NCBI GenBank assembly: GCA_021107375.1 | Contig: JAIOSY010000163.1 | Location: 1-7,692 of the forward strand | Reading direction: 5' to 3' | DNA: 7,692 nucleotides | From: Sulfurimonas sp. | Lineage (GTDB): Bacteria > Campylobacterota > Campylobacteria > Campylobacterales > Sulfurimonadaceae | In this document: piece after piece, positions 1 to 5,937 of the stretch | How the letters are laid out: every line of letters begins with the position of its first letter | Position numbering within the stretch: the first letter of the stretch is position 1 | The notes under the pieces: generated by a model | The model's input: the letters and a program-made list of their open reading frames with translations, nothing else | Database searches by the model: none | What the model was told of the DNA's origin: nothing | Made by a program: the position numbers and the translations under genes

Positions 1-85
1 ATTTCCATGATTACCCCATTTAATTAATTACAAAATTATCTCTAAGTATAGTTACATATTGGTTACAAATTAATTAATTTAGATA

Positions 86-625
86 TTATTTTATATATGC
101 TTTTATAACTTCTTGTCTCTCTATTGGTCTATCTCCAGCATTTCTACCCATAGTTGCTACATTATGTAGTTTTTTAAGTGTTTTTATAGATTCAGGAGTT
201 GCTTGACCAAAAATAGTATGACGACCATTTAGCCATGGAGTTTTTGCTGTTGTAATAAAAAATTGACTTCCATTTGTGTGTGGACCTCTATTTGCCATAG
301 CTAAAACACCAAATTTATTAAATGTTTTATCTTTATATTCATCTTTAAATTGTTTACCCCAAATAGATTCTCCACCACTACCACTCTCTGTTGGATCTCC
401 ACCTTGAATCATGAAATTTTTAATAATTCTATGAAAAGCTATACCATTATAGTATCCATTTTTTATATGAGTTGTAAAATTCTCAACAGCTAGTGGTGCT
501 ATATCTGGAAATAATTCTAATTCAATTGTTCCTTGAGTAGTCTCAAGTATGGCATGTGGATTATTCTCGTTCGCACTTAAATTTAGTGAAAACATAACTA
601 GAAGTGCTAGTAGTATTTTTTTCAT
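86..625 (-). CDS. ppiA: periplasmic cyclophilin-type peptidyl-prolyl cis-trans isomerase
   Basis: This 179-residue cyclophilin catalyses cis-trans isomerisation of X-Pro bonds and probably helps fold proteins in the periplasm. Residues 1-18 form a signal peptide: Lys2-Lys3, a Leu-rich core, then LSA before Asn19, a plausible signal peptidase I site. The cyclophilin core follows from about 25 to 178. FHRIIKNFMIQGGD starts at Phe64 and carries the catalytic Arg66 with Phe71 and Gln74. MANRGPHTNGSQFFI starts at Met110, Trp131 lies in TPWLNGRHTIFG, and His136 follows. All canonical active-site residues are present, so it should be active. The length is normal for a single-domain bacterial PpiA/PpiB protein with a leader. 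The ATG has a good AAGGA (634-638) eight bases upstream, inside the end of msrB, whose stop lies only four bases away. It is therefore the last visible gene of the msrB operon. The exact symbol is less certain than the family. Confidence 0.96.
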   Translation of the reverse strand: MKKILLALLVMFSLNLSANENNPHAILETTQGTIELELFPDIAPLAVENFTTHIKNGYYNGIAFHRIIKNFMIQGGDPTESGSGGESIWGKQFKDEYKDKTFNKFGVLAMANRGPHTNGSQFFITTAKTPWLNGRHTIFGQATPESIKTLKKLHNVATMGRNAGDRPIERQEVIKAYIK

Positions 626-629
626 TTGT

Positions 630-1019
630 TTATTCCTTTTCTTTAAAGTTTAATGATACTGAATTTATACAGTATCTAAGGTTAGTTGGTTCTGGTCCGT
701 CGGGAAACAGATGACCAAGATGAGCATCACAAGATGAACATCTAACCTCTATTCGACTCATCCCATGAGTCATATCTTTTATCTCAGTAATTGAATCTTC
801 AATAGCTTCAAAATAACTAGGCCAACCTGTACCTGAGTCAAATTTTGTATCTGATTCAAATAAAGGTAAGCCACAACAGATACAGGTATAGATTCCATCC
901 TTTTTATTTGTATAATATTTCCCAGAAAACGGAGCCTCTGTGCCATGTTCTCTTGTAACATAATACTCTTCAGGGCTTAGCTGCGTTTTCCACTCTTGTT
1001 CACTCTTGGTGATTTTCAA
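630..1019 (-). CDS. msrB: peptide-methionine (R)-S-oxide reductase MsrB
   Basis: MsrB reduces methionine-R-sulfoxide in proteins, repairing oxidative damage with electrons usually supplied by thioredoxin. The 129 residues form one SelR domain. The zinc-binding pairs are Cys46/Cys49 (in CICCG) and Cys94/Cys97 (in [11 protein letters not shown]). The substrate-site SGTGWPSY begins at Ser62, and the catalytic cysteine is Cys117 in RYCINS. The resolving cysteine that many MsrBs carry in the SGxGWPS segment is Thr64 here, while Cys48 is an extra cysteine. No signal peptide is present, so the enzyme is predicted to be cytoplasmic although the next gene is exported. The start is TTG (1017-1019): an in-frame stop lies four codons upstream and the next in-frame Met is residue 83, far inside the domain. 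The start lies inside the last codons of the upstream helicase-like gene (20-base overlap), so translation is probably coupled. Confidence 0.96.
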   Translation of the reverse strand: MKITKSEQEWKTQLSPEEYYVTREHGTEAPFSGKYYTNKKDGIYTCICCGLPLFESDTKFDSGTGWPSYFEAIEDSITEIKDMTHGMSRIEVRCSSCDAHLGHLFPDGPEPTNLRYCINSVSLNFKEKE

Positions 1020-2514
1020 AATTATTTCTTATTAATGCTAAATTTTCACATTCATCTTCATATAACACATATACTTTCTTTTTAGCTAAATTATAAGCAT
1101 AGCTAAGTTCATCTACATCTGCATAGCAAATATTCATAAGGATAACAAATTTTACATTAAGGGAGTTTATATCGTCATAAGATGATAGCATTAAACTATT
1201 TAAATCTTGATCAATTAAATTTTTAGAACTATCCAATAATAAAGTTTTATCTTCAATAAAAAATTCTAAATCATCTGCTAATCTTTTTTGACTTATTTTA
1301 GAACAAACTACAAGTATATCTTTGGCTTTATCTGTTTTAAGTAAAGAAGATATAGTTTGAAGTGCTTTGGCATGTGTATTTGCTTGATAAAATATAGTCT
1401 CTTTTTGTGGATTTTTAAAGTTTTTTGTAAATATTAACTCTTCATTTTTAGAATTAGAGGTTTCAACTATTATAAGATGATTTTTATTTTGTACATGCTT
1501 AATATATTCTATAAATTGAGTAAAATAAAGTTCTGAATCATCACAGATGATTAAATCTGCAACATGAAATCTTTTTTTCATCAAAGCTGTGTCAATCTCT
1601 AATTCATTTTTTAGAGGTGCATAATTAAGTTTAAATAGATGTCTATTTACTAGTTCTATAGGGGTAATAATCTCTATAGATGTCATATCAAACTCAATTA
1701 TAGCATGCTCTATAGAGTTGAGAAGCTTTTTCTTTAGTATATCGCAAGCAAGAGTTGTTGGTTTGATTATTATTATTTTTAAATCTGTTTTTTTTAGTTT
1801 TTCTAAAATTGCTTTTAGTAAAATAGAACTTGTTTTACCACTTCCATTAAGTGCTTTAAGTGTAGTATATTTTAAAAGAGGAGAATCTATAAATTCTCTT
1901 TGTTCTTTTGATGATAGGTGTAAAGTTTCAGAGTTTTCTACAATTGCATATTGAATTAGGAGTGTGGACATTATCTCTGATGTATTAGGCAGTTTTATTT
2001 TTGAAATTTTACTTTTTAGTATTTTTATCAATATAGTATCTTCTGATGAGTCATTAAACATCACTTTTTCTTCTGGTAATAATTTTTGAAATGATTCATC
2101 TAAATGTTTATATTCATCAGTATTTAAATTTTCCATAAGTAAATAATTAAATATAGGTACCCCATCGTTATGTATTAATTCATTAAATTTTTGTTTAATA
2201 AATTCATGAGATTTTTCAAATGCCAAGTTGTCTTTTTTGGAATCTTGTAAGGTTGCTTTTTCAATTTTCGCATTTTTCAATTCATTATATGACCAATCTT
2301 TATATTCAAACAAAAAGATACCTCTACTCTCATCTGAAATAAGAAGAGGGATAAAAAAGTTTTTACTATGGTGATATATAGTGATGTTTTCAAAAATAGG
2401 AAAATTATTTTTATCCGCTACAGATTTTAATTTTTTTATTAGCAAAGAATCTGGAAGTTTTAAAGGCTTATTTTTATTTTTGTAAAAGAGGGAAGTAAAA
2501 AAAGATAGATTCAT
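1000..2514 (-). CDS. NERD nuclease-related / degenerate SF1 (UvrD-like) helicase protein
   Basis: This 504-residue protein looks like an N-terminal NERD domain joined to a reduced superfamily 1 helicase core. Around residues 40-80, [10 protein letters not shown] contains Glu70-x-Lys72 followed by Trp74, as in the E-x-K-x-W signature of NERD nucleases, although the usual preceding Asp seems replaced (near Pro56). The helicase part starts with a Q-motif-like stretch (Gln205). Walker A is ALNGSGKTS (Lys227, Thr228), and a motif Ia-like [14 protein letters not shown] starts at Lys251. Motif II reads LIICDDSE (Asp325-Asp326), where UvrD proteins have Asp-Glu. Near the C-terminus, [12 protein letters not shown] resembles motif VI, but the arginine finger is Leu476. 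ATP binding is likely and unwinding is doubtful. The protein is also shorter than UvrD and lacks room for full 1B/2B insertions. No Shine-Dalgarno precedes the ATG. It heads an operon with msrB and ppiA. The function is unknown; a DNA-repair or defence role is only a guess. Confidence 0.75.
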   Translation of the reverse strand: MNLSFFTSLFYKNKNKPLKLPDSLLIKKLKSVADKNNFPIFENITIYHHSKNFFIPLLISDESRGIFLFEYKDWSYNELKNAKIEKATLQDSKKDNLAFEKSHEFIKQKFNELIHNDGVPIFNYLLMENLNTDEYKHLDESFQKLLPEEKVMFNDSSEDTILIKILKSKISKIKLPNTSEIMSTLLIQYAIVENSETLHLSSKEQREFIDSPLLKYTTLKALNGSGKTSSILLKAILEKLKKTDLKIIIIKPTTLACDILKKKLLNSIEHAIIEFDMTSIEIITPIELVNRHLFKLNYAPLKNELEIDTALMKKRFHVADLIICDDSELYFTQFIEYIKHVQNKNHLIIVETSNSKNEELIFTKNFKNPQKETIFYQANTHAKALQTISSLLKTDKAKDILVVCSKISQKRLADDLEFFIEDKTLLLDSSKNLIDQDLNSLMLSSYDDINSLNVKFVILMNICYADVDELSYAYNLAKKKVYVLYEDECENLALIRNNFENHQE

Positions 2515-2530
2515 TTGATTTTATAAGATA

Positions 2531-2552
2531 TTGCCGCAAAAAATGCGGACAA
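2531..2552 (-). terminator. GC-rich hairpin after HU gene (weak terminator or attenuator)
   Basis: TGCGG (2544-2548) and CCGCA (2534-2538) form a perfect five-base stem around an A/T loop. It can be extended by TTG/CAA (2531-2533 with 2550-2552) across one bulged base. It stands out in very AT-rich DNA between the HU stop codon and the start of the NERD/helicase gene. The downstream strand is TATCTTATAAAA rather than a clean U tract, so termination may be partial and allow some readthrough into the next operon. Confidence 0.5.
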
Positions 2553-2562
2553 TATAAATGGA

Positions 2563-2847
2563 CTATTTACCAGCTGCGACACGGTCTTTAAGACCCTTGC
2601 CAGCTTTAAATTTAGGAACCATTTTGTCTTGAGTTGTATAAGTTTTATCAGTTCCTGGAACTTTACCACTTTTACCTTTTTGTAAAGCAGCAGAGAAACT
2701 ACCAAAACCAACTAAAGAAACATCGTCTTTATTAACTAATGCCGTAGTAACAGCTTCCGTGAAAGCTTTAATAGCAGCTTCTGCTTCTACCTTAGTTTTA
2801 TAGTCACCACTTGTTTGTACTAGTTCAACGAATTGAGCTTTATTCAT
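2563..2847 (-). CDS. hup: HU family DNA-binding protein
   Basis: HU is a small dimeric nucleoid protein that binds and bends DNA with little sequence preference. The 94 residues have the standard layout. An N-terminal helical dimerisation part (about 1-42) begins MNKAQFVELV, followed by the VSLVGFGSF saddle segment (43-51). A beta arm comes next, whose tip contains Pro64 in GKVPGTDKTY and would intercalate into DNA. The C-terminal signature is VPKFKAGKGLKDRV (77-90). The length matches the usual 90-95 residues. The protein is rich in Ala and Lys and its codons look more GC-rich than those of the neighbours, as expected of a highly expressed gene. The start is fixed by AAGGG (2854-2858) seven bases before the ATG and by a TATAAT upstream, so it probably has its own promoter. 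A hairpin follows the stop codon. Whether the protein is HU or the related IHF cannot be fully settled by eye, but HU fits better. Confidence 0.96.
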   Translation of the reverse strand: MNKAQFVELVQTSGDYKTKVEAEAAIKAFTEAVTTALVNKDDVSLVGFGSFSAALQKGKSGKVPGTDKTYTTQDKMVPKFKAGKGLKDRVAAGK

Positions 2848-2878
2848 AAAATACCCTTAAATTCAAAATATTTCCGAG

Positions 2879-2907
2879 ATTATAAATACACCACAGTTAT
2901 ACCACTA
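2879..2907 (-). promoter_or_regulatory. predicted promoter of the HU gene with tandem ACCAC repeat
   Basis: Read on the minus strand, a perfect TATAAT lies at 2879-2884. It would start transcription near 2872 and give a leader of about 24 bases containing the AAGGG site. No good TTGACA is seen 17 bases upstream (TAGTGG), which is common in Campylobacterota promoters. Two copies of TAyACCAC (plus strand 2887-2894 and 2898-2905) sit 11 bases apart between the -10 and the -35 position, one helical turn, so a regulator could bind there. Confidence 0.5.
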
Positions 2908-2944
2908 CGGCGATAAAATAATTCAGCTATAGACACTTTATAAT

Positions 2945-3178
2945 TTATTTGCTTAAATTTTTCTTCTTTTTGTCAAAAAATGTCATGAAATAGCTAACCT
3001 TTGTTTCTTTTAGTCCACATTTAGCTTGTTTCAAGAGTTTTTGTATTGAGAAATTATTTTTTCTTGAAATAATTAAAGTTGATATTTCTTTAATTTTTTG
3101 GTATTTATCTTGATTTGAATGTATAGATAAAAATACATCTTCTAAGCCATCTCTTTCACTTTTACTGAGTGTACTCAT
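2945..3178 (-). CDS. small conserved-looking protein of unknown function
   Basis: This 77-residue protein has no family that I recognise with confidence. It begins MSTLSKSERDGLEDVFLSI and appears mostly helical and soluble, with a middle Ile/Lys-rich segment (about 25-52), one Cys (Cys54) and a very basic tail, KKKKNLSK. It has no signal peptide and no membrane segment. It looks genuine: a strong AAGGA (3185-3189) sits six bases before the ATG, overlapping the stop codon of the XRE regulator, so the two genes are co-transcribed and translationally coupled. The basic tail and the pairing suggest a nucleic-acid-associated accessory or a partner of the regulator, but that is inference. There is no obvious terminator after it; the HU promoter follows. 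Confidence 0.7.
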   Translation of the reverse strand: MSTLSKSERDGLEDVFLSIHSNQDKYQKIKEISTLIISRKNNFSIQKLLKQAKCGLKETKVSYFMTFFDKKKKNLSK

Positions 3179-3187
3179 AATAAATCC

Positions 3188-3427
3188 TTAATTATCTAAT
3201 TTATTAATTTTTCTAACTGTTCTAATCACTTCATCATCATCCAACTGTCCTAACATTTTCATAACAACAGAAGCAGCTTGTGGTTTTGCACGACCTAACT
3301 TCCAATCCTGATATGTTCGCATAGATATTCCCAGTGAAAGAGCCATATTTTTTAAAGATATTTTTTTTCCATTATTTTGAGATTCTAGTGAATTGTGAAG
3401 TATGTTAAATAGATCATCGATTTTCAT
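3188..3427 (-). CDS. small XRE/Cro-type helix-turn-helix transcriptional regulator
   Basis: With the preferred start this is a 79-residue protein, essentially a single HTH domain. Residues 26-49 (KNMALSLGISMRTYQDWKLG, then RAKP) match the pattern of lambda-Cro/XRE regulators: an LA-like first helix, a GIS turn, a recognition helix and a W-x-x-G-x-x-x-P close. The reading frame stays open to 3472, giving 15 more residues (MLKCIFKYIFRIILF), but that stretch is hydrophobic, has no Shine-Dalgarno and overlaps a TATAAT promoter element, so it was not chosen. The preferred ATG (3425-3427) also lacks a Shine-Dalgarno but sits exactly where transcription from that -10 would begin, which fits a leaderless mRNA. 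Inverted repeats upstream suggest that it controls itself and the next gene. The target genes are unknown. Confidence 0.8.
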   Translation of the reverse strand: MKIDDLFNILHNSLESQNNGKKISLKNMALSLGISMRTYQDWKLGRAKPQAASVVMKMLGQLDDDEVIRTVRKINKLDN

Positions 3428-3463
3428 AAAAAGAATTATACGGAATATATACTTAAATATACA
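3428..3463 (-). promoter_or_regulatory. predicted promoter of XRE regulator, possibly leaderless
   Basis: Reading the minus strand, TATAAT (3435-3440) is followed by TCTTTTT and then the ATG at 3427. Transcription normally starts about seven bases after the -10, so the transcript would begin at or one base before the start codon. At the -35 distance (3458-3463) lies TGTATA, part of a GTATATTTA-like word that also belongs to the inverted repeat cluster. A bound regulator there would block the promoter. Confidence 0.5.
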
Positions 3464-3490
3464 TTTTAGCATAGTTATGTTGTATATTTA
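3454..3490. repeat. 10-bp inverted repeat, TAAATATACA / TGTATATTTA
   Basis: TAAATATACA (3454-3463) and TGTATATTTA (3481-3490) are perfect reverse complements separated by 17 bases. The left arm covers the -35 position of the regulator's promoter. This layout suits an operator pair for the XRE protein. AT-rich sequence raises the chance of accidental repeats, so the functional reading is inference. Confidence 0.55.
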
Positions 3491-3527
3491 GTATATTAAA
3501 TAGTATAAATAGTATTTAATATACTAA
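3488..3527. repeat. perfect 15-bp inverted repeat with 10-bp spacer
   Basis: TTAGTATATTAAATA (3488-3502) is the exact reverse complement of TATTTAATATACTAA (3513-3527), with spacer GTATAAATAG. TAGTAT also recurs in direct orientation at 3489, 3501 and 3510. The repeat overlaps the 10-bp inverted repeat by three bases, giving a continuous operator-like cluster upstream of the XRE gene. A possible second minus-strand -10 (TATAAC, 3534-3539) would start transcription close to its outer edge. Confidence 0.65.
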
Positions 3528-3540
3528 TAATATGTTATAG

Positions 3541-3558
3541 TGCACGGTTTATCGTGTA
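3541..3558. other. short dyad TGCACG-GTTTAT-CGTGTA
   Basis: TGCACG (3541-3546) and CGTGTA (3553-3558) form a six-base dyad with one G-T wobble and a six-base loop. It lies between the terminator of the cyclase/FapA unit and the XRE operator cluster. It is GC-rich compared with its surroundings and has no U tract beside it, so it is not a terminator. It may be a protein-binding site, but nothing further can be said. Confidence 0.3.
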
Positions 3559-3562
3559 AAAT

Positions 3563-3610
3563 AAAGAAAAAAAGAGTAACTTTAAATTATTGAAATTTAA
3601 AGCTACTCTT
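3563..3610 (-). terminator. strong Rho-independent terminator of the cyclase/FapA operon
   Basis: On the minus strand, AAGAGTA (plus 3604-3610) pairs with TACTCTT (3572-3578). After one C-A mismatch, a nine-base stem continues (3594-3602 with 3580-3588) around a five-base loop (3589-3593). A T-rich tract, TTTTT-C-TTT (3571-3563), follows the stem directly. The stop codon of the FapA-like gene (3603-3605) lies inside the upstream arm, so the terminator ends the three-gene unit immediately. Confidence 0.88.
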
Positions 3611-5276
3611 GGAGTTTTATTATTTGGTTTGTTGGGTGTAGGGTTATTTTGTCTTCTGTGATTTCAAGATAAAATGGGGTATATTCTTTAGAGTTAGTTT
3701 TGAAAGTAATTTCATTTTCATCATCTATGCTAAAAATTATAGTATTTAATCCTATTAAAGGTTTTTCTATAGATATTTTTGCTCTGTTTACAGAGTTTTG
3801 TATATCTAGTATCTCTTGTTTTAATTTTTTAATTTCAGATTTTATACCATTAACTATAGAAGAGTTATGTCGATTGGCCTCTTCAAGAGAGAATTCTAAC
3901 TCTTCAATCTCCTCTTTTATAAACTTTATTTTACTTATTAAAATAGGTACATCTTTGTAGTTGATTTTAAGTTTGTTGTCTTCGCCACTAATCAAGTTAA
4001 TTGAGATTGAATTTGAAGCATAAACTTTAAGATTGTTTTTTACATGTCTAATTTTGACATCTTGAGCGTAAATGGAACCACCAAGACAAGTTTGTATATT
4101 TGCACTTGTAGCGTGAACTTCTCCACCTTCTAAGAGATTTATTTTAGCCTCTTTGCATCTCAACTTCCCCTTATGCCTATTGATTGTTGCGTATTTTGCA
4201 TATTGAGTAGAATCTTTATGAGTCGCTCCGTCAATTTTAAGGTTAATAGATTCTATTATGCTATTGGCTCCAATGTGACCGCTTACATTAATGGTTTCTG
4301 AAACTAATTTAACTCCCTCTCCAACACTATCTTTATTTGTGTCTTTTTGAGAAACTTCTATCTCTATGTTATTGGTTTCTTCTGAGGCTATTGAATCTTG
4401 AATTCTTGATAGTCTTGCCATTTTGATTTTTTGATCTACACTTATATTTGTATCACTATATTGTACAAACCCTTTTATTTTACTAATATAACTTTTTTTA
4501 TTTTTTACCTCTATAATTTTTATACTATTTAAATCAATCTCTTGTTTTAAATCTTCTTGATTGTTTGCGTACTCCGTACCAATCTCTTTTCCATAACAAT
4601 TTAGCCCATTCTTACCAAATTGTGGTTTATAAAAATCTATTAAAATTTCATCTTTTTCTACTTCTATAATTTGATAGTTATTCTCTTTTTGTAAGAATTT
4701 TATCACAAGTTTACTCTCTTGAGTTAGTTCAGGTAAGATACCGTCAAATAGAGGTAGTTTTATATTTTTTATAAATTTTTTAGCATATATATATTTTACT
4801 AGTGCTTTTAAATTTTTAATCATAGATTCATCAAACAGTCCTACGATAATTGAGTTAGAAGCTTTTATTTTATTAATCTCTCTAAAAAGTAAAGATAGTA
4901 ATTCTTTAGGTTGATAGTTCTGATAAGGAATATTTGAATCAGGGGATAATATTATTTTTGGATGACTAGAATACTCCCCTAGTTCTATTTTATAGTTTAG
5001 TTTGATTTTGTGTTTATTAATTTCAAAAATAGTGATATCATAGTATTGAGAAAATTCAATGTGTTCATTTATTATTTGATTTTTATCCGTATATCTTGTT
5101 TTTATACTTTGATTTGAAAGTTCAAACTCTGTTTGTGAAGAACTTTTTATATAAGAGTTGATATTGTTTATTTTAAAATCACATAATGATTGTTTTATAG
5201 AGTTTTTAGTTGCAAATTCTCCTATGGCGTCATTAATGTTTTTTGTAGTAATCTCTTGGGTTATTTGTTTAGCCAT
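3603..5276 (-). CDS. FapA/DUF342-family protein
   Basis: This 557-residue protein belongs to the FapA (DUF342) family; the Vibrio vulnificus member takes part in polar flagellum assembly. The N-terminal half (about 1-215) is a variable alpha/beta region. The family-type turn FYKPQFGKNGLNCYGKEIG starts at Phe215, close to the P-x-GxxGxxxxGxxI pattern. A Gly/Asn-rich repeated beta region follows (about 325-430), with INVSGHIGANS, ATINRHKGKL, INLLEGGEVHA and IYAQDVKI, as expected of a right-handed beta helix like those of bactofilins or MinC. Residues 445-505 form a Glu/Lys-rich coiled coil. A short beta tail (about 510-557) ends the protein. There is no signal peptide or transmembrane segment, so it is cytoplasmic. 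It starts one base after the previous gene's stop and has no strong Shine-Dalgarno of its own, which implies coupled translation. No flagellar gene is nearby, so a flagellar role is not supported by context; a scaffold for the cyclase unit is an alternative. Confidence 0.85.
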   Translation of the reverse strand: MAKQITQEITTKNINDAIGEFATKNSIKQSLCDFKINNINSYIKSSSQTEFELSNQSIKTRYTDKNQIINEHIEFSQYYDITIFEINKHKIKLNYKIELGEYSSHPKIILSPDSNIPYQNYQPKELLSLLFREINKIKASNSIIVGLFDESMIKNLKALVKYIYAKKFIKNIKLPLFDGILPELTQESKLVIKFLQKENNYQIIEVEKDEILIDFYKPQFGKNGLNCYGKEIGTEYANNQEDLKQEIDLNSIKIIEVKNKKSYISKIKGFVQYSDTNISVDQKIKMARLSRIQDSIASEETNNIEIEVSQKDTNKDSVGEGVKLVSETINVSGHIGANSIIESINLKIDGATHKDSTQYAKYATINRHKGKLRCKEAKINLLEGGEVHATSANIQTCLGGSIYAQDVKIRHVKNNLKVYASNSISINLISGEDNKLKINYKDVPILISKIKFIKEEIEELEFSLEEANRHNSSIVNGIKSEIKKLKQEILDIQNSVNRAKISIEKPLIGLNTIIFSIDDENEITFKTNSKEYTPFYLEITEDKITLHPTNQIIKLQE

Positions 5277-5277
5277 T

Positions 5278-5937
5278 CTAATAGTCTAATAAATCACTAT
5301 AATCATATTTAGAAAAATCAAGATACAGTTTTCCATTTTGTTGAATAATTCTAACATCATTATTGTGAACAGCTAAAAATCTTTTTTTAATAACCTTTCT
5401 TTGATAAGATTTTAAAGAGAGTGTTCTTAGATAAGTTCGAAGTTCTTTAAGTTTAGGTTTTTCTTCTTGTTTTATTATTTTTTCAGTTTCAATAGTTTCA
5501 ACATCATGAACATTACTGTTTGGATTATAATCCATAATCAGTTTTTTATTTACAAGCTCTAATATGCTTTTTAATTGTTCATCTTTTGCATTATAAACTT
5601 GCTCTATTTTTTGCATCTCATTACGAAGCATCTGCTCTTTATCATCTATAAGTTTATCTATCTTTTCCTCAAGTTGTACAATTTTATGCTTTAGTTGTTG
5701 ATTCTCTCTCTGATAGAGTGCCAAGACAGTCGCTACAGTTGTTTTCGGTTTTGCAATGGCTTTAGATGTAGCAATAGTTTCATTGTTATCTTGATTGTTT
5801 TTAGGTTTTTGGGGTGTTATAATATATGTTATACCATTTTCAATAATATAATTTAATCTTTTAGTTTTTAATCTTGAATTAATCATCTCTTTTGACATTT
5901 TAAAATTTTTTGAATATTCATCTATTGTTAGTCTCAT
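5278..5937 (-). CDS. putative HTH and coiled-coil protein, unknown function
   Basis: This 219-residue protein has a three-part layout. Residues 1-42 (MRLTIDEYSKNFKMSKEMIN onward, ending GITYIITP) resemble the excisionase/MerR-like winged helix: LTIDEYSK as first helix, MSKEMINSRLK as recognition helix and a short beta wing. After a Thr/Lys-rich linker (43-68), residues 70-133 form a strong coiled coil with Leu/Ile heptads (ENQQLKHKIVQLEEKIDKL and beyond). The C-terminal region (163-219) is basic and then acidic/aromatic (KKRFLAV, KLYLDFSKYDYSDLLDY) and could be a docking segment. The layout recalls the small Campylobacterota DUF3972-type proteins, but membership is unproven. The start is fixed by AAGGGA (5946-5951) eight bases upstream and by the ATGA overlap with the cyclase stop. 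It lies between a cyclase and a FapA-like protein and may link them. Confidence 0.8.
   Translation of the reverse strand: MRLTIDEYSKNFKMSKEMINSRLKTKRLNYIIENGITYIITPQKPKNNQDNNETIATSKAIAKPKTTVATVLALYQRENQQLKHKIVQLEEKIDKLIDDKEQMLRNEMQKIEQVYNAKDEQLKSILELVNKKLIMDYNPNSNVHDVETIETEKIIKQEEKPKLKELRTYLRTLSLKSYQRKVIKKRFLAVHNNDVRIIQQNGKLYLDFSKYDYSDLLDY

Noticed and set aside
1..85. Possible start of another minus-strand gene (ATG at 6-8, preceded by GGGG) and a TATACT element at 45-50
   Set aside because: Only eight bases of the frame are in the window and no -35 or terminator supports it; nothing else is seen in this AT-rich stretch.
779..961. Minus-strand open frame inside msrB in another frame
   Set aside because: msrB has all family motifs in its own frame, and the overlapping translation is featureless.
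1718..1954. Plus-strand open frame inside the helicase-like gene
   Set aside because: Antisense to a gene with clear helicase motifs, low-complexity Phe/Ser-rich translation and no ribosome site; a shadow of the real gene.
2511..2711. Minus-strand open frame overlapping the HU gene in another frame
   Set aside because: HU itself is certain in its frame; the alternative has no family features.
2945..3427. Calling the XRE and 77-residue genes a toxin-antitoxin system
   Set aside because: Gene size and coupling fit, but the 77-residue protein shows no HigB/RelE-type or other toxin motif.
3428..3472. Upstream extension of the XRE gene to an ATG at 3472 (15 extra residues)
   Set aside because: No Shine-Dalgarno, hydrophobic residues unlike an XRE N-terminus, and it overlaps the TATAAT and an inverted-repeat arm.
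3473..3602. Short repeats considered as a CRISPR array or attachment site
   Set aside because: Repeats are palindromic, overlapping and without spacers of regular size; no cas or integrase gene is present.
3700..3960. Plus-strand open frame inside the FapA-like gene
   Set aside because: Lies opposite the coiled-coil and tail region and has the Ser/Phe-rich look of antisense translation.
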